A program made the position numbers and the translations under genes. Under the pieces are notes generated by a model. The model saw only the letters and a list, made by a program, of their open reading frames with translations, ran no database searches and was not told where the DNA came from. Source: Pseudomonas aegrilactucae (lineage in GTDB: Bacteria; Pseudomonadota; Gammaproteobacteria; Pseudomonadales; Pseudomonadaceae). From it: a DNA stretch of 64,000 nucleotides. Every line of letters starts with the position of its first letter. The stretch's first letter is position 1. Location: positions 1 to 64,000 of the forward strand of contig NZ_JAHTBI010000008.1 in NCBI RefSeq assembly GCF_019168305.1, read 5' to 3'. This document shows, piece by piece, positions 10,656 to 21,170 of this stretch.

Positions 10656-11639
10656 TCAGCGCAAGGTCGGCCCCTGGAAGCCCATCCACATCGCCAAATG
10701 CTCGGCAACGCTGGCACCCAGGCGCTTGGAGAAGCGATCGAACGGCGACTCCTCGACGGTGAAGTCGACCAGGGTCTTCTCCCCCACCACTTCACGCGCC
10801 ACATAGTCAGCGCTGCCCAAGGCATCCACCAGCCCCAGCCGCACCGCCTGCTCACCCGACCAGATCAGGCCGCTGAACAACTCAGGATGGTCTTTATCCT
10901 TGAGCCGCTCACCACGACCCTGCTTCACGCTGGCGATGAACTGCTTGTGGGTGGTCTCCAGCACACCTTGCCAGAACGCCGTCTCTTCCGGCTTCTGCGG
11001 CTGGAACGGGTCGAGGAAGGCCTTGTGCTCGCCCGCGGTGTAGGTACGCCGCTCGACGCCCAGCTTCTCCATGGTGCCGACAAAACCATAGCCGGCTGCC
11101 GTGACACCAATCGAACCGACCAGGCTGGCCTTGTCCGCGTAGATCTGGTCCGCCGCACTGGCGATGTAGTAAGCGCCCGAAGCCCCCAGATCACTGATGA
11201 CCGCATACACTTTCACCTGCGGCTTGGCAGCCTGCAGGCGACGAATCTCGTCATAGATATAGCCCGACTGCACCGGGCTCCCACCCGGACTGTTGATGCG
11301 CAACACCACCGCCTTGGTTTTCGTATCGTCGAACGCCGCGCGCAGGCTGGCGATGACGTTATCGGCACTGGCCGGCTCCTTGTCGGCAATGATCCCGCGC
11401 ACCTCGATCAGCGCGGTATGGCTGGCACTGCGCGCGGCGCTCTTGTCCATGTCCATCAGTGGCGAGAACAACGCCAGGATGCCGAACAGGTACACAAACG
11501 TCAGCAGCTTGAAGAAGATCCCCCAACGCCGCGACCGACGCTGCTCCTGCACGCCCGCCAGCAGGGTCTTCTCGAGCAGCTTCCAGCTCTTCTGTTCTTC
11601 ATTGCGCTCGGCTTCGGGCGCCTTCCACTCGTCAGTCAT
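10656..11639 (-). CDS. sppA: signal peptide peptidase SppA (short form)
   Basis: The 327-residue membrane serine protease has one N-terminal transmembrane segment near residues 40-60 and the S49 protease domain. LRINSPGGSPVQSG near 115 and SDLGASGAYYIASAAD near 150 are followed by the catalytic-serine region KASLVGSIGV and a lysine partner. It degrades leftover signal peptides in the inner membrane. This is the single-domain form, not the 618-residue E. coli type. The ATG is chosen because GGTGAG precedes it; a GTG two codons upstream is possible. The gene starts 6 bp after the HAD gene. Confidence 0.92.
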   Translation of the reverse strand: MTDEWKAPEAERNEEQKSWKLLEKTLLAGVQEQRRSRRWGIFFKLLTFVYLFGILALFSPLMDMDKSAARSASHTALIEVRGIIADKEPASADNVIASLRAAFDDTKTKAVVLRINSPGGSPVQSGYIYDEIRRLQAAKPQVKVYAVISDLGASGAYYIASAADQIYADKASLVGSIGVTAAGYGFVGTMEKLGVERRTYTAGEHKAFLDPFQPQKPEETAFWQGVLETTHKQFIASVKQGRGERLKDKDHPELFSGLIWSGEQAVRLGLVDALGSADYVAREVVGEKTLVDFTVEESPFDRFSKRLGASVAEHLAMWMGFQGPTLR

Positions 11640-11645
11640 GCTCAC

Positions 11646-12323
11646 CTACCCTGGAATTTCGATTGCACAAGCCCGGCCCAACCACGGCTGCAATTGTGAA
11701 AAGTGCTGTATGGACAACTGCGGCTCGTAAACGCTCAATGCGTCGAGCGACATCGCACCATGCCCGACCGCCACCGAATGCATGCCCGCATTGCGCGCCA
11801 TCAGCAGGTCGAACGACGAATCCCCCACCATCAACGCACGACTCGCAGGCACCTGGCAATGCGCCAGGATCTCCTCGAGCATCAACGGATGCGGCTTGCC
11901 CCGGGTCTCATCGGCAGCACGGGTGATATCGAAGAATTGCTCCCAGCCATTGGCCACCAGCACCCGGTCCAGACCGCGACGCGCCTTGCCGGTCGCCACA
12001 GCCAGATGATAACCCTCGGCCTTGAACGCCTCGAGCGCCTCCGCCACGCCGGGATACAACGGCGACGGCTGGCTATCGAGCGCCATATAGATGTCGGCAT
12101 AGTGCTGGCGGAACGCGACGATTTCAGCGTCACCCAACTGCGGATACAAGGTACCGATGGCTTCGGGCAATGCCAGGCCAATGATGCCCTTGACCGCCTC
12201 GTCCGAGCACAGCGCATACCCTGCACGCTCGGCGGAGCGATGCATGGCCTCCACGATGCGCCCGATCGAGTCGGCAAGGGTGCCGTCCCAATCGAAGATC
12301 AGCAGGTCGTAATCACGGCGCAC
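11646..12323 (-). CDS. HAD-IA phosphatase, phosphoglycolate-phosphatase-like
   Basis: The 225-residue HAD hydrolase has motif [10 protein letters not shown] at residues 11-19 with nucleophile Asp11, the conserved [13 protein letters not shown] around motif II near 112, a lysine in GKPHP and motif IV in [12 protein letters not shown] near 168. Such enzymes act on small phosphometabolites, and the cap type suggests a Gph-like role, but the substrate is not determined. It begins with GTG and overlaps the end of rluC by 11 bp, so the two are translated from one mRNA. The same rluC-HAD-sppA order occurs in other pseudomonads. Confidence 0.88.
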   Translation of the reverse strand: MRRDYDLLIFDWDGTLADSIGRIVEAMHRSAERAGYALCSDEAVKGIIGLALPEAIGTLYPQLGDAEIVAFRQHYADIYMALDSQPSPLYPGVAEALEAFKAEGYHLAVATGKARRGLDRVLVANGWEQFFDITRAADETRGKPHPLMLEEILAHCQVPASRALMVGDSSFDLLMARNAGMHSVAVGHGAMSLDALSVYEPQLSIQHFSQLQPWLGRACAIEIPG

Positions 12324-13269
12324 TCAAACGCTCCACGGTCTTGGCCCACATCTCGTCCACCGGCGCCTCGACCTTGAGTTCACCGCCGTCAGGCAATGGC
12401 ACGGTCAGCGCATAGGCGTGCAGGAACAGCCGCTTGCCGCCCAGCTCGCGAATCTCACGGGTGAAGTCTTCATCGCCATACTTGCTGTCGCCGGCAATGC
12501 AGTGGCCCGCGTGCAGGGTGTGCACGCGGATCTGATGGGTACGACCGGTGATCGGGCGAGCCTCCACCATGGTCGCGAAGTCACCGAAGCGGCGCAGCAC
12601 GCGGAACAGGGTCAAGGCTTCCTTGCCCTCTTCGTTGACCTCGACCATCCGCTCGCCGGAACGCAGGTTGCTCTTGAGCAGCGGCGCATTCACCTGCTTC
12701 TTGGCGGTCGCCCAATGGCCGCGCACCAGCGCCATGTAGCGCTTGTCGATGCCATCACCGCGCAGCGCCGCGTGCAAGTGGCGCAGCATGCTGCGCTTCT
12801 TGGCGATCATCAGCAGCCCGGAGGTGTCGCGATCGAGGCGATGCACCAGCTCCAGCTCCTTGGTGTCGGGACGCAACTGACGAAAGGCTTCGATCACGCC
12901 ATAGTTCAGGCCACTGCCACCGTGCACGGCAATACCGGCTGGTTTGTTGAGCACGATCAGCGCCTTGTCTTCATACACGATCGCCGCTTCAAGGCGCTGA
13001 AGCAGGCCCTGTGCCAACGGCACCGGCTCGTCGCGTTCAGGCAGACGAACGGGCGGTACACGCACGATGTCGCCGGCCTGCAGTTTGTACTCAGGTTTGA
13101 TCCGACCCTTGTTCACCCGCACTTCGCCTTTACGCAAAATGCGATAAATCAAGGTCTTGGGAACGCCCTTGAGTGCGGTGATGAGGAAGTTGTCGATGCG
13201 CTGGCCGGCAAGTTCCGGCGCGACCTCGATCAGCTGTACGCCGGAGGTCGGAGGGGTAGTAGTCGTCAT
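12313..13269 (-). CDS. rluC: 23S rRNA pseudouridine synthase C
   Basis: The 318-residue RluA-family enzyme modifies uridines 955, 2504 and 2580 (E. coli numbering) in 23S rRNA. It has an N-terminal S4 RNA-binding domain from about residue 20 (GQRIDNFL...VRVNKGRIK) and the catalytic motif [12 protein letters not shown] near 140, whose Asp is the nucleophile. The start ATG precedes [12 protein letters not shown]; an upstream in-frame extension through the rne promoter region has atypical composition and is discarded. It diverges from rne, the same arrangement as in E. coli. Confidence 0.95.
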   Translation of the reverse strand: MTTTTPPTSGVQLIEVAPELAGQRIDNFLITALKGVPKTLIYRILRKGEVRVNKGRIKPEYKLQAGDIVRVPPVRLPERDEPVPLAQGLLQRLEAAIVYEDKALIVLNKPAGIAVHGGSGLNYGVIEAFRQLRPDTKELELVHRLDRDTSGLLMIAKKRSMLRHLHAALRGDGIDKRYMALVRGHWATAKKQVNAPLLKSNLRSGERMVEVNEEGKEALTLFRVLRRFGDFATMVEARPITGRTHQIRVHTLHAGHCIAGDSKYGDEDFTREIRELGGKRLFLHAYALTVPLPDGGELKVEAPVDEMWAKTVERLSAP

Positions 13270-13297
13270 TTGCGAATCATAACAATTTTTTATGGAT

Positions 13298-13326
13298 TTG
13301 AAGCACTTAATGATTGCTGCTATAGT
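13298..13326 (+). promoter_or_regulatory. predicted sigma-70 promoter for rne
   Basis: TTGAAG (13298-13303) and TATAGT (13321-13326) are separated by exactly 17 bp, close to the sigma-70 consensus. It is the best promoter match in the rluC-rne gap and points toward rne. Transcription from about 13333 would give a leader near 680 nt. Confidence 0.65.
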
Positions 13327-14014
13327 CGCGAACGCCGCCAAAAGCGGTTGGCCAGCGGACCAATGGCTTCGAGCCGGCCCTGACCTACGCAATTCTCGAG
13401 GACGCGAGGCCGTCCGACGGGGCTTTCGCCAGTTTACAGAAGTGCCTGGAATCGCTACCAGCACCGATGAGAGAAGACCGATAAAAAACAACAAGAGCGG
13501 TGTTTGGCCCTCCTGCACGTTTTTTTTCGATGCCCACTCCTTCAGTGCAATCGCTTTCACGCAATCATGGCGAATACTTCGGAAATACCAGCCTTAGCCA
13601 TAGAAAGCGCGGGCTCCCGTATGGAGCTGGCGATAACTGCAACCCGTTGCGGATTCAGCGCGCGGCAGCACCCGAATTATCAGGGATACGTGTAGGGTGG
13701 AGATGCACAACCGTCGGACCGTGTAGTACTGCGTCCAGTCCACAGGCCCTCTGGCCCGCGACCGGACCCGGTCTTGATCAAGATACCCAGTGGGTGTCCA
13801 CGGCCGAAGGCTGATTCCTCCTCCTGACTGAGTGCATTTGACACCACAGCTAGCAGGACGCGTCGTCGCGACTTCGGCAGCACTGGGTGACCAGTCCGAC
13901 CGCAAGCCGCTGGACACGGGATGGCCCGCCACCCCTGACGCACCCTGACACCGACCGTGAGAAGTCGTGTGTGCCGAACGCCGTTTCCGGCAGCCCGGAA
14001 ACCGACGGTACTAC
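13327..14014 (+). promoter_or_regulatory. long 5' untranslated leader of rne
   Basis: No gene could be supported in the roughly 690 bases between the predicted rne promoter and the rne ATG. Short open frames here lack ribosome sites. E. coli rne has a 361-nt leader whose hairpins let RNase E degrade its own message; this leader is longer and likely serves the same feedback, but no specific hairpin was identified with confidence. Confidence 0.55.
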
Positions 14015-17000
14015 ATGAAAAGAATGTTGATTAACGCAACTCAACCCGAAGAGTTGCGTGTTGCTCTGGTAGACGGCCAGCGCCTCTACGACCTGGACAT
14101 CGAGTCCGGCGCACGCGAGCAGAAAAAGGCCAACATCTACAAAGGCAAGATCACCCGCATCGAGCCCAGCCTTGAAGCCGCCTTCGTCGACTTCGGCTCC
14201 GAGCGTCACGGCTTCCTGCCTCTCAAGGAAATCTCCCGCGAATACTTCAAGAAGTCGCCCGAAGGTCGGGTGAACATCAAGGAAGTGCTCAGCGAAGGCC
14301 AGGAAGTCATCGTCCAGGTCGAGAAAGAAGAGCGCGGCAACAAGGGCGCTGCCCTGACCACCTTCATCAGCCTGGCCGGTCGTTACCTGGTGCTGATGCC
14401 GAACAACCCGCGTGCCGGCGGCATCTCGCGTCGCATCGAAGGCGAAGAGCGCAACGAACTGCGTGAAGCGCTCAACGGCCTGGTCGCCCCTGCCGACATG
14501 GGCCTGATCGTGCGCACTGCCGGCCTTGGCCGCAGCAGCGAAGAGATGCAATGGGACCTGGACTACCTGCTGCAGCTGTGGACCGCCATCAAGGAAGCCT
14601 CGCTTGATCGCGCCGCACCGTTCCTGATCTATCAGGAAAGCAACGTCATCATCCGCGCCATTCGCGACTACCTGCGCCAGGACATCGGCGAAGTGCTGAT
14701 CGACAGCGTCGATGCCCAGGAAGAAGCCCTGACCTTCATCCGCCAGGTGATGCCGCAGTACGCCAGCAAGATCAAGCTGTACGAAGACAGCGTGCCGCTG
14801 TTCAACCGCTTCCAGATCGAAAGCCAGATCGAAACCGCCTTCCAGCGCGTGGTCGACCTGCCGTCGGGCGGCTCGATCGTGATCGACCCCACCGAAGCCC
14901 TGGTCTCCATCGACATCAACTCGGCGCGCGCCACCAAAGGCAGCGACATCGAGGAAACCGCCCTGCAGACCAACCTGGAAGCGGCTGAGGAAATCGCCCG
15001 CCAACTGCGTCTGCGCGACATCGGCGGCCTGATCGTCATCGACTTCATCGACATGACCCCGGCCAAGAACCAGCGCGCCGTCGAAGAAAAGGTGCGCGAG
15101 TGCCTCGAAGCCGACCGTGCCCGCGTTCAGGTCGGCCGCATTTCGCGCTTCGGCCTGCTGGAAATGTCGCGTCAGCGCCTGCGCCCTTCGCTGGGTGAAA
15201 GCAGCGGCATCGTCTGCCCACGCTGCAGCGGCACCGGCATCATCCGTGACGTCGAATCGCTGTCGCTGGCAATCCTGCGCCTGATCGAGGAAGAAGCCCT
15301 CAAGGACCGCACTGCCGAAGTGCGCGCCCAGGTGCCGATCCCGGTCGCCGCGTTCCTGCTCAACGAAAAACGCAATTCGATCACCAAGATCGAACTGCGT
15401 ACCCGGGCACGTATCGTCATCCTGCCGAACGACCACCTGGAAACCCCGCACTTCGAAGTCCAGCGCCTGCGCGACGACAGCCCGGAAGCGCTGAACAGCC
15501 AGTCCAGCTACGAAATCGCTGCAACCGAAACCGAAGAAGTGCAACCCGCCGCCGCCACCCGCACCCTGGTGCGCCAGGAAGCAGCGGTCAAGACTGCACC
15601 GGCCCGTGCCAATGCCCCTGTCCCGGCCCCGGAAGCGCCAGCTGCCCCGGCCGCACCCGTGCACAACCTGCCTGAGCCAAGCCTGTTCAAAGGCCTGGTG
15701 AAGTCGCTGGTAAGCCTGTTCGCCGGCAAGGACGAACCGGTTGCCGCGGCCCCGGTAGTCACCGAGAAGCCAGCCACCGAGCGCCCGCAGCGTAACGAAG
15801 AGCGCCGTAACGGTCGCCAGCAGAGCCGCAACCGCAACGGCCGTCGCGACGAAGACCGCAAGCCACGCGAAGAGCGTGCTCCGCGTGAAGAGCGCCAGCC
15901 GCGCGAAGCCCGCGAAGAGACCTCGCCTCGCGAGGAGCGTGCACCCCGTGCCCCGCGTGAAGAGCGTCAACCGCGCGCCCCGCGTGAAGAGCGTCGCCCA
16001 CGCGAAGAGCGTGCAGAGCGCCCGGTACGTGAACTGCGCGAACCGCTCGATGCCGCTACCCCAGCCGTGCGTGAAGAGCGTCCGGAACGTGCCCCGCGCG
16101 AAGAGCGTCAGCCTCGCGAAGAGCGCGCACCACGTGAAGAGCGCGCACCGCGCGAAGAACGGGCACCACGCGAAGAGCGCGCACCGCGCCCGCCACGTGA
16201 AGAGCGTCAGCCACGCCCGGCCGAAGCGGTCGAGGAAGTGACTGAAGAGCAACTGCCGAACGAAGAGCTGCTGCAGGATGACAACCAGGAAGGCGCCGAA
16301 GGCGAACGTCCTCGTCGTCGCTCGCGCGGTCAGCGTCGTCGCAGCAACCGTCGCGAGCGTCAGCGTGATGCCAACGGCAATGTGGTAGAAGGCAGCGAAG
16401 ACGGCGCCGAAGAAGGCACCGAGCAAGCCACCGAAGCCCGCAGCGAAAACACCGCTCAGCCATCGGGTGCCGAACTGGCTGCCGGCCTGGCCGTTACTGC
16501 TGCCGTTGCTACCAGCAACATCAGCGCCAACGCCGAGGCCCAGGCCAATGCCCAGGCCGAGCGCGCTACTGCCTCGGTGGACGACACCCCAGCCGTGGTA
16601 GCCGAAACGCCATTCGAGGCGGGTACTGTCGAACCGGTGGTTGTCGAAGCCAGCGTCGAGCCCGTTGAAGCGGTGCAACAGCCTGCTGTCGACACTGCGG
16701 TCGAGGAGGCTGTCGCAGCCCCTGCGGTCGAGCAACCGTTTGAGGCGCCTGTGCAGGCCGCCGAGCCGAGCTTCGAACCTGCAGTCGAAGTGGCACCGCA
16801 GCCTGTCGAAGCAGCGGTAGAAGCGCCTGTTGAGGCCCCGGTTGAACTGCCTGTCGAAGCGCCTGTCGCCCAGGCACCGGTTCAAGCCGAGGTTCAAGCC
16901 GAAGCGCAAGCACCGGTCGCTGCCGAGCCTGTGATTGCCCTGCCGAGCGAGCCTGAAGCGCCGGTTGAAGTGCAAGCCGAGCCAGTCGTGGCAGCAGAGC

Positions 17001-17191
17001 CTGCGCCGGCTGTCGAGGCTGAAGCACCGGCTGCCGAACCTGTAGAGGTTGAAGCACCGGCCGTCACCCTGGCCAATGGTCGCGCGCCCAACGACCCACG
17101 TGAAGTGCGTCGTCGCAAGCGCGAAGCTGAAGCGGCTGCCGCTGCAGCACGTGCCGAGCAAACCGAAGAAGAGCATAAACCGCTCGTCTGA
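14015..17191 (+). CDS. rne: ribonuclease E
   Basis: The 1058-residue endoribonuclease is the scaffold of the RNA degradosome. The catalytic half (about residues 1-510) starts [17 protein letters not shown] and contains the S1 domain, the DNase I-like metal site around [10 protein letters not shown] and VIDFIDM, and the zinc-link CPRCSGTG near 405. The C-terminal half is low-complexity: an amphipathic membrane-binding segment ([16 protein letters not shown], near 565), then Arg/Glu/Pro repeats of PREER type (about 620-740), an Arg-rich stretch, and a long Ala/Val/Pro/Glu region. The start is placed at MKRML; 16 upstream in-frame residues lack support. It ends 14 bp before a strong terminator. 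Confidence 0.97.
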   Translation: MKRMLINATQPEELRVALVDGQRLYDLDIESGAREQKKANIYKGKITRIEPSLEAAFVDFGSERHGFLPLKEISREYFKKSPEGRVNIKEVLSEGQEVIVQVEKEERGNKGAALTTFISLAGRYLVLMPNNPRAGGISRRIEGEERNELREALNGLVAPADMGLIVRTAGLGRSSEEMQWDLDYLLQLWTAIKEASLDRAAPFLIYQESNVIIRAIRDYLRQDIGEVLIDSVDAQEEALTFIRQVMPQYASKIKLYEDSVPLFNRFQIESQIETAFQRVVDLPSGGSIVIDPTEALVSIDINSARATKGSDIEETALQTNLEAAEEIARQLRLRDIGGLIVIDFIDMTPAKNQRAVEEKVRECLEADRARVQVGRISRFGLLEMSRQRLRPSLGESSGIVCPRCSGTGIIRDVESLSLAILRLIEEEALKDRTAEVRAQVPIPVAAFLLNEKRNSITKIELRTRARIVILPNDHLETPHFEVQRLRDDSPEALNSQSSYEIAATETEEVQPAAATRTLVRQEAAVKTAPARANAPVPAPEAPAAPAAPVHNLPEPSLFKGLVKSLVSLFAGKDEPVAAAPVVTEKPATERPQRNEERRNGRQQSRNRNGRRDEDRKPREERAPREERQPREAREETSPREERAPRAPREERQPRAPREERRPREERAERPVRELREPLDAATPAVREERPERAPREERQPREERAPREERAPREERAPREERAPRPPREERQPRPAEAVEEVTEEQLPNEELLQDDNQEGAEGERPRRRSRGQRRRSNRRERQRDANGNVVEGSEDGAEEGTEQATEARSENTAQPSGAELAAGLAVTAAVATSNISANAEAQANAQAERATASVDDTPAVVAETPFEAGTVEPVVVEASVEPVEAVQQPAVDTAVEEAVAAPAVEQPFEAPVQAAEPSFEPAVEVAPQPVEAAVEAPVEAPVELPVEAPVAQAPVQAEVQAEAQAPVAAEPVIALPSEPEAPVEVQAEPVVAAEPAPAVEAEAPAAEPVEVEAPAVTLANGRAPNDPREVRRRKREAEAAAAAARAEQTEEEHKPLV

Positions 17192-17199
17192 CGGTCATT

Positions 17200-17235
17200 A
17201 AAAAGCCCCGCCAGTGCAAACTGGCGGGGCTTTTT
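17200..17235. terminator. bidirectional terminator between rne and murB
   Basis: A perfect 10-bp stem GCCCCGCCAG (17205-17214) / CTGGCGGGGC (17221-17230) with a 6-base loop is flanked by A5 and T5. It sits between convergent rne and murB and fits a Rho-independent terminator in both directions. Confidence 0.93.
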
Positions 17236-17263
17236 ATTGCCTGTAGATCTTGTATTGGGCAGG

Positions 17264-18283
17264 TCAGTACAGGTTAGGCTCCATCTCGAGCTCGACGCCG
17301 AAGCGCGCCAGCACATCGGCCTGGATCCGCTGTGCCAGTGCATACAACTGACCACCACTGGCCTGTCCATAGTTCACCAGCACCAGCGACTGCAAGCGGT
17401 GCACTCCGGCATCCCCTTCCCGAAAGCCCTTCCAGCCGGCCTGCTCGATCAACCACCCCGCCGCCAGCTTCACCTGACCATCAGGCTGTGGGTAACCCAC
17501 TACGCCGGGGTGCGCATCACGCACCTGCGCAGCCAACTGCGCACTCACTACCGGGTTCTTGAAGAAACTCCCGGCATTGCCCAGCTCGGCCGGGTCGGGC
17601 AGCTTCTCGCGACGGATGCTGCAGATGGCATCACTGACGTTCTGCGCCGTCGGCTGCTCGATGCCCTGGTCGCTCAGGCGCTGACGCACCGGACCGTAAT
17701 CCAGGTGCAACTGCTGTGCACGACTGAGCGCAAAGCGCACACGCAGAATCAACCAGCGCCCCGGGTAGCGCTTGAACAGGCTGTCCCGGTACGCAAAATC
17801 ACACTGTTCAAGATCGAACGTATGCAACTGCCCGGTCTGGCGGTCCAGTGCGGTCAGGCCGGCGAACACGTCCTTGATCTCCACGCCGTAGGCGCCGATG
17901 TTCTGCATCGGCGCAGCCCCTACCGTGCCCGGAATCAGGCTGAGATTCTCGAGCCCCGCCAGGCCCTGGGCCAGCGTCCATTGCACGAATGGATGCCAGG
18001 GCTCGCCCGCCTCGGCCTCGACCACCACGCGCTGGCCGTCATCGGACAGTACGCGCACGCCAACGCTGGCCATGCGCAGCACCAGCGCGTGAACGTCAGC
18101 GGTCAGCAACAGGTTGCTGCCACCACCAATCACCAGCACCGGCAACTCTCGGTCGGCCGCGTGCGCCAGCAGTTGACGCACCTCGTCGTCACTGTGGGCC
18201 TGGGCAAAGTACTGCGCCTTCACCTCGATACCGAACGTGTTGTAGGGCTTGAGCGATACCTGCGACTGCACCTGCACGCTCAT
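17264..18283 (-). CDS. murB: UDP-N-acetylenolpyruvoylglucosamine reductase
   Basis: The 339-residue FAD enzyme reduces UDP-GlcNAc-enolpyruvate to UDP-MurNAc with NADPH. FAD-binding motifs include the N-terminal NTFGIEVKA, PVLVIGGGSNLLLT near 50 and PGTVGAAPMQNIGAYG near 115. The catalytic serine and substrate loop lie in ELGNAGSFFKNPVV near 230. It is the long type I MurB of E. coli. The ATG overlaps the stop of the upstream phosphatase gene by 4 bp (ATGA). Confidence 0.96.
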   Translation of the reverse strand: MSVQVQSQVSLKPYNTFGIEVKAQYFAQAHSDDEVRQLLAHAADRELPVLVIGGGSNLLLTADVHALVLRMASVGVRVLSDDGQRVVVEAEAGEPWHPFVQWTLAQGLAGLENLSLIPGTVGAAPMQNIGAYGVEIKDVFAGLTALDRQTGQLHTFDLEQCDFAYRDSLFKRYPGRWLILRVRFALSRAQQLHLDYGPVRQRLSDQGIEQPTAQNVSDAICSIRREKLPDPAELGNAGSFFKNPVVSAQLAAQVRDAHPGVVGYPQPDGQVKLAAGWLIEQAGWKGFREGDAGVHRLQSLVLVNYGQASGGQLYALAQRIQADVLARFGVELEMEPNLY

Positions 18284-18744
18284 ATGCGCCCCTTCAGTTC
18301 GACGACCAGGCCGCGGCAGGCCACTTCGATCAGGTCCAGCACCCGATCAAAACCCGCTTCGCCGCCGTAGTACGGGTCGGGAACCTCATCCACTTCAGCG
18401 TCGAAGCGTCGCAGGAACAGGTCCAGCTCGGCCTTGCCGTTGGACGGTTGCAGCGCCTTGAGGTGCCCCAGGTTGCTGTGGTCCATGGCCAGGATCAGGT
18501 CGTAGCGGCCAAAGTCCTGTGTGCTCACCTGCTGCGCACGCTGCGCCGACAGGTCATAACCACGCTGCAACGCGGCACGCTGGGTACGACTGTCGGGCGG
18601 CTTGCCCACATGCCAGTCACCGGTGCCCGCCGAGGCCACTTCAACCTGATCAGCCAGGCCCGCCAGGTTCAACTGATGGCGCAACACGCCCTCGGCCGTC
18701 GGCGAACGGCAGATATTGCCCAGGCACACGAACAGAACGCGCAT
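18280..18744 (-). CDS. low-molecular-weight protein tyrosine phosphatase
   Basis: The 154-residue protein begins [15 protein letters not shown], giving the CX5R phosphate loop at Cys7-Arg13, and has the general-acid motif DPYYGG near residue 121. LMW-PTPs remove phosphate from tyrosine or arginine; in many bacteria they pair with a BY-kinase controlling polysaccharide export, but no kinase is in this operon. It is translationally coupled on both sides (1 bp overlap with kdsB, 4 bp with murB). The natural substrate is unknown. Confidence 0.92.
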   Translation of the reverse strand: MRVLFVCLGNICRSPTAEGVLRHQLNLAGLADQVEVASAGTGDWHVGKPPDSRTQRAALQRGYDLSAQRAQQVSTQDFGRYDLILAMDHSNLGHLKALQPSNGKAELDLFLRRFDAEVDEVPDPYYGGEAGFDRVLDLIEVACRGLVVELKGRI

Positions 18745-19508
18745 CAGGCCTCCAGCAAGCGCCGTACGCGCTCCAGGTCTTCAGGGGTGTCTACGCCTAC
18801 CGGCGGCGCCTGCAGCGCGTCGGCCACATGAATGCGCACGCCATTCCACAGCGCACGCAGCTGCTCCAGCGCTTCGGTCTGCTCCAGCCAGCAAGGCCCC
18901 CAGCCGACGAAGTCCTGCAGGAAGCCGGCGCGGTACGCATACATGCCGATATGCCGACGGTACGGCACACCGGCGGGCAACTGCTCACGCCCGCGAGCGA
19001 ACGCATCACGCGCCCACGGCAGCGGTGCCCGACTGAAGGTCAGGGCCAGGCCATTGCAATCGGCGGTCACCTTGACCGCATTGGGATTGAACAGCACCTC
19101 GACATCGTCGATCGGCTCGGCCAAGGTGGCGATCCCGGCTTCGGGGTGCGCCGCCAGGTTGGCCGCCACCTGGTCGATGATCACAGGCGGAATCAGCGGT
19201 TCGTCGCCCTGCACATTGACCACGATGGCGTCATGCGCCAGCCCCAGCTGGGTGGCGACTTCGGCCAGGCGGTCAGTGCCCGACTCGTGGTCTTCACGGG
19301 TCAGCAACACCTCGGCGCCAAACGCCTGGCAGGCGCTGACGATGCTCGGGTCATCGGTGGCGATCACAACCCGTGTGGCGCTGCTTTTGCGCGCCTGTTC
19401 CCACACATGCTGCACCATCGGCTTGCCGGCAATCTCCAGCAGCGGCTTGCCGGGCAGGCGGGTGGAGCGCAGGCGTGCCGGAATCACGACGGTGAAATCC
19501 AGGCTCAT
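18744..19508 (-). CDS. kdsB: 3-deoxy-manno-octulosonate cytidylyltransferase
   Basis: The 254-residue enzyme activates Kdo as CMP-Kdo for the LPS inner core. The nucleotide-binding start [19 protein letters not shown] is at residues 4-22, with VVIATDD near 47, [12 protein letters not shown] near 98 and HIGMYAYR near 182. It shares an operon with lpxK (lipid A 4'-kinase) and a Trm112-like protein, the common lpxK-ycaR-kdsB arrangement. It overlaps both neighbours by 4 bp and 1 bp. Confidence 0.97.
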   Translation of the reverse strand: MSLDFTVVIPARLRSTRLPGKPLLEIAGKPMVQHVWEQARKSSATRVVIATDDPSIVSACQAFGAEVLLTREDHESGTDRLAEVATQLGLAHDAIVVNVQGDEPLIPPVIIDQVAANLAAHPEAGIATLAEPIDDVEVLFNPNAVKVTADCNGLALTFSRAPLPWARDAFARGREQLPAGVPYRRHIGMYAYRAGFLQDFVGWGPCWLEQTEALEQLRALWNGVRIHVADALQAPPVGVDTPEDLERVRRLLEA

Positions 19509-19690
19509 TTGTCCAGACGCTCGTCGTCAGTCAAGGTGCGCGCTTCGGTTTCCAGCATGACCGGGATGCCATCGCGGATCGGGTAAGCCAGGCCGGCACC
19601 CTTGCTGATCAGCTCGGTCTTGTCGGCGCTGAGCTTGAGCGGGCCTTTGGTGATCGGGCAAGCAAGGATGTCGAGCAATTTGGTGTCCAT
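19505..19690 (-). CDS. Trm112/YcaR-family small protein
   Basis: The 61-residue protein begins [18 protein letters not shown] and ends with a basic/acidic tail. Trm112-like proteins are small zinc-ribbon partners that activate methyltransferases in eukaryotes and archaea. The bacterial YcaR form found between lpxK and kdsB keeps only one obvious cysteine (CP) here, so zinc binding is doubtful. Its role beside LPS genes is unknown. It overlaps kdsB by 4 bp. Confidence 0.88.
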   Translation of the reverse strand: MDTKLLDILACPITKGPLKLSADKTELISKGAGLAYPIRDGIPVMLETEARTLTDDERLDK

Positions 19691-19728
19691 GAAAATTCCT
19701 CAGGCCTGTGGCCGGAAAAAGAAAAATG

Positions 19729-20739
19729 TCAGGGCAGGCGTTGCCCCGGCAACAGACGCGTCAATTGCGCGTCGAGCCAGGCCACGAAGGCCGGCGAAGG
19801 TACTGCATCGACCGCAAGATACCACCAGTCTTCAGCGGCGAAAGCACGGCATTTCACCGCATCCTTTTCGGTCATCACCAGCGGCAGTTGCGGGGCGAAA
19901 CTCAAGGCCTGTGCACTGTATGCCGCATGGTCCGCAAACGCATGCGACACCGGCTGCCAGCCCAGATCCCGAAGGGTATTGAAGAAGCGCTGCGGGTTGC
20001 CGATGCCGGCCACCGCGTGCAGCGCCTGGCCCGGTGCAAAGCAGGCAAGGTTGCGCCGCTCGCCGCTGCGCAGGTTGACCAGTGCGGTAGGCGCCAGGGT
20101 AAAGGCGAAGCCATCGTCGCGGTCGGCCTGCGCGCCGTTGTAGAGTACCGCGTCAACTTCTTCCAGGCGCTCGACCGGCTCGCGCAGCGGCCCGGCCGGC
20201 AGGCAGCGACGATTGCCCAGGCCGCGGGCGGCATCGATCAGCACCAGCTCCAGGTCACGTGCCAGGCCGTAGTGCTGCATGCCGTCGTCGCACAGGATAA
20301 GGTCCAACGGCTCGGCCTCGAGCAGTGCGCGCACCGCCTGCCCGCGGTCAGGGTCGATCACCAGCGCCACGCCGGTACGCTGCACGATCAGCAAGGGTTC
20401 ATCGCCCGCCTGCTCGGCCGATTGATCGGCACGCACGCGCCAGGGCAACTGTGGCGGCGTGGCGCCATAGCCACGGCTGACCACCCCGACGCGCAGGCCG
20501 CGCTGGCGGCAATGCTCGATCAGAAACAGAATCAGCGGGGTCTTGCCGGTGCCGCCCACTGTGATGTTGCCCACCACCAGCACCGGCACAGGCGCGCGGT
20601 AGATATCGCCCTGCCCGGCCAGAAAACGCTCGCGCTTGCCACGGACCACCCGGCGATAAAGCGCTTCGAGCGGACGCAGCAGCACCAGCGCCGGGTGGCC
20701 GGTGTACCAGGCTTGCAGCAGACGGTCGGCAAACGCCAT
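19729..20739 (-). CDS. lpxK: tetraacyldisaccharide 4'-kinase
   Basis: The 336-residue membrane-associated kinase phosphorylates the 4' position of the lipid A disaccharide. The Walker A motif [12 protein letters not shown] is at about residues 56-67, VVSRGYG near 88 and a conserved DDGMQH near 155. An amphipathic N-terminus and [19 protein letters not shown] suggest membrane association. The ATG overlaps the exbD stop by one base, and the Trm112-like gene begins 38 bp downstream. Confidence 0.96.
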   Translation of the reverse strand: MAFADRLLQAWYTGHPALVLLRPLEALYRRVVRGKRERFLAGQGDIYRAPVPVLVVGNITVGGTGKTPLILFLIEHCRQRGLRVGVVSRGYGATPPQLPWRVRADQSAEQAGDEPLLIVQRTGVALVIDPDRGQAVRALLEAEPLDLILCDDGMQHYGLARDLELVLIDAARGLGNRRCLPAGPLREPVERLEEVDAVLYNGAQADRDDGFAFTLAPTALVNLRSGERRNLACFAPGQALHAVAGIGNPQRFFNTLRDLGWQPVSHAFADHAAYSAQALSFAPQLPLVMTEKDAVKCRAFAAEDWWYLAVDAVPSPAFVAWLDAQLTRLLPGQRLP

Positions 20740-21170
20740 CAGGGTGCCTCCGGCGCGGCCTCGACCGTGGTCATGCGCAACTGGCTGAAGCCCAGCTTGC
20801 CCGCCGCGTCCATGGCCGTGACCACCGCCTGGTGCGGGGTCTTGCCGTCGGCGCTGATCGACAACGGCATCTTGGTATCGCCCTGGGATTCTTTCTGCAT
20901 GGCCTCGGTCAAGGTCCCCAGGTCGCTCTTGGGCAACAGGTGATTATTGACCGAGTAGACGCCTTCGGCGCTGATGGTGACTTCCAGCTGCTTGAGCTCG
21001 CTGTCCGGTGCCGGCGAACCGCTGACGGCCTCGGGCAACTCGACGCGCAGCTGGGTTTCACGCGTGAACGTCGTGGTCACCACGAAAAACAGCAGCAGAA
21101 TGAAGACCACGTCGATCAGCGATGCCAGGTTGATGTCCACGGTCTCACGTGGCTTGCGGCGGAATTTCAC
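20739..21170 (-). CDS. exbD: ExbD/TolR-family proton-channel subunit
   Basis: The 143-residue protein has a basic N-terminus, one transmembrane helix at about residues 15-37 containing the proton-accepting Asp in [13 protein letters not shown], and a periplasmic domain. With its ExbB partner it would harvest proton motive force for an outer-membrane or envelope process. The pair is upstream of lpxK, not beside tonB or tolAB, so its client is unknown. The GTG start overlaps exbB by 4 bp. Confidence 0.9.
   Translation of the reverse strand: MKFRRKPRETVDINLASLIDVVFILLLFFVVTTTFTRETQLRVELPEAVSGSPAPDSELKQLEVTISAEGVYSVNNHLLPKSDLGTLTEAMQKESQGDTKMPLSISADGKTPHQAVVTAMDAAGKLGFSQLRMTTVEAAPEAP

Noticed and set aside
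13504..13695. Short frame in the rne leader as a possible leader peptide
   Set aside because: No Shine-Dalgarno site or conserved ending; composition unlike neighbouring genes.
15870..16215. CRISPR-like repeat array
   Set aside because: Repeats are coding PREER units inside rne without unique spacers of constant length.
13850..17176. Open frame of 1108 codons antisense to the whole of rne
   Set aside because: It mirrors the codon pattern of rne, is rich in Arg/Phe/Cys/Gly runs, has no ribosome site, and rne itself is unmistakable. Long antisense frames are common in GC-rich genes.
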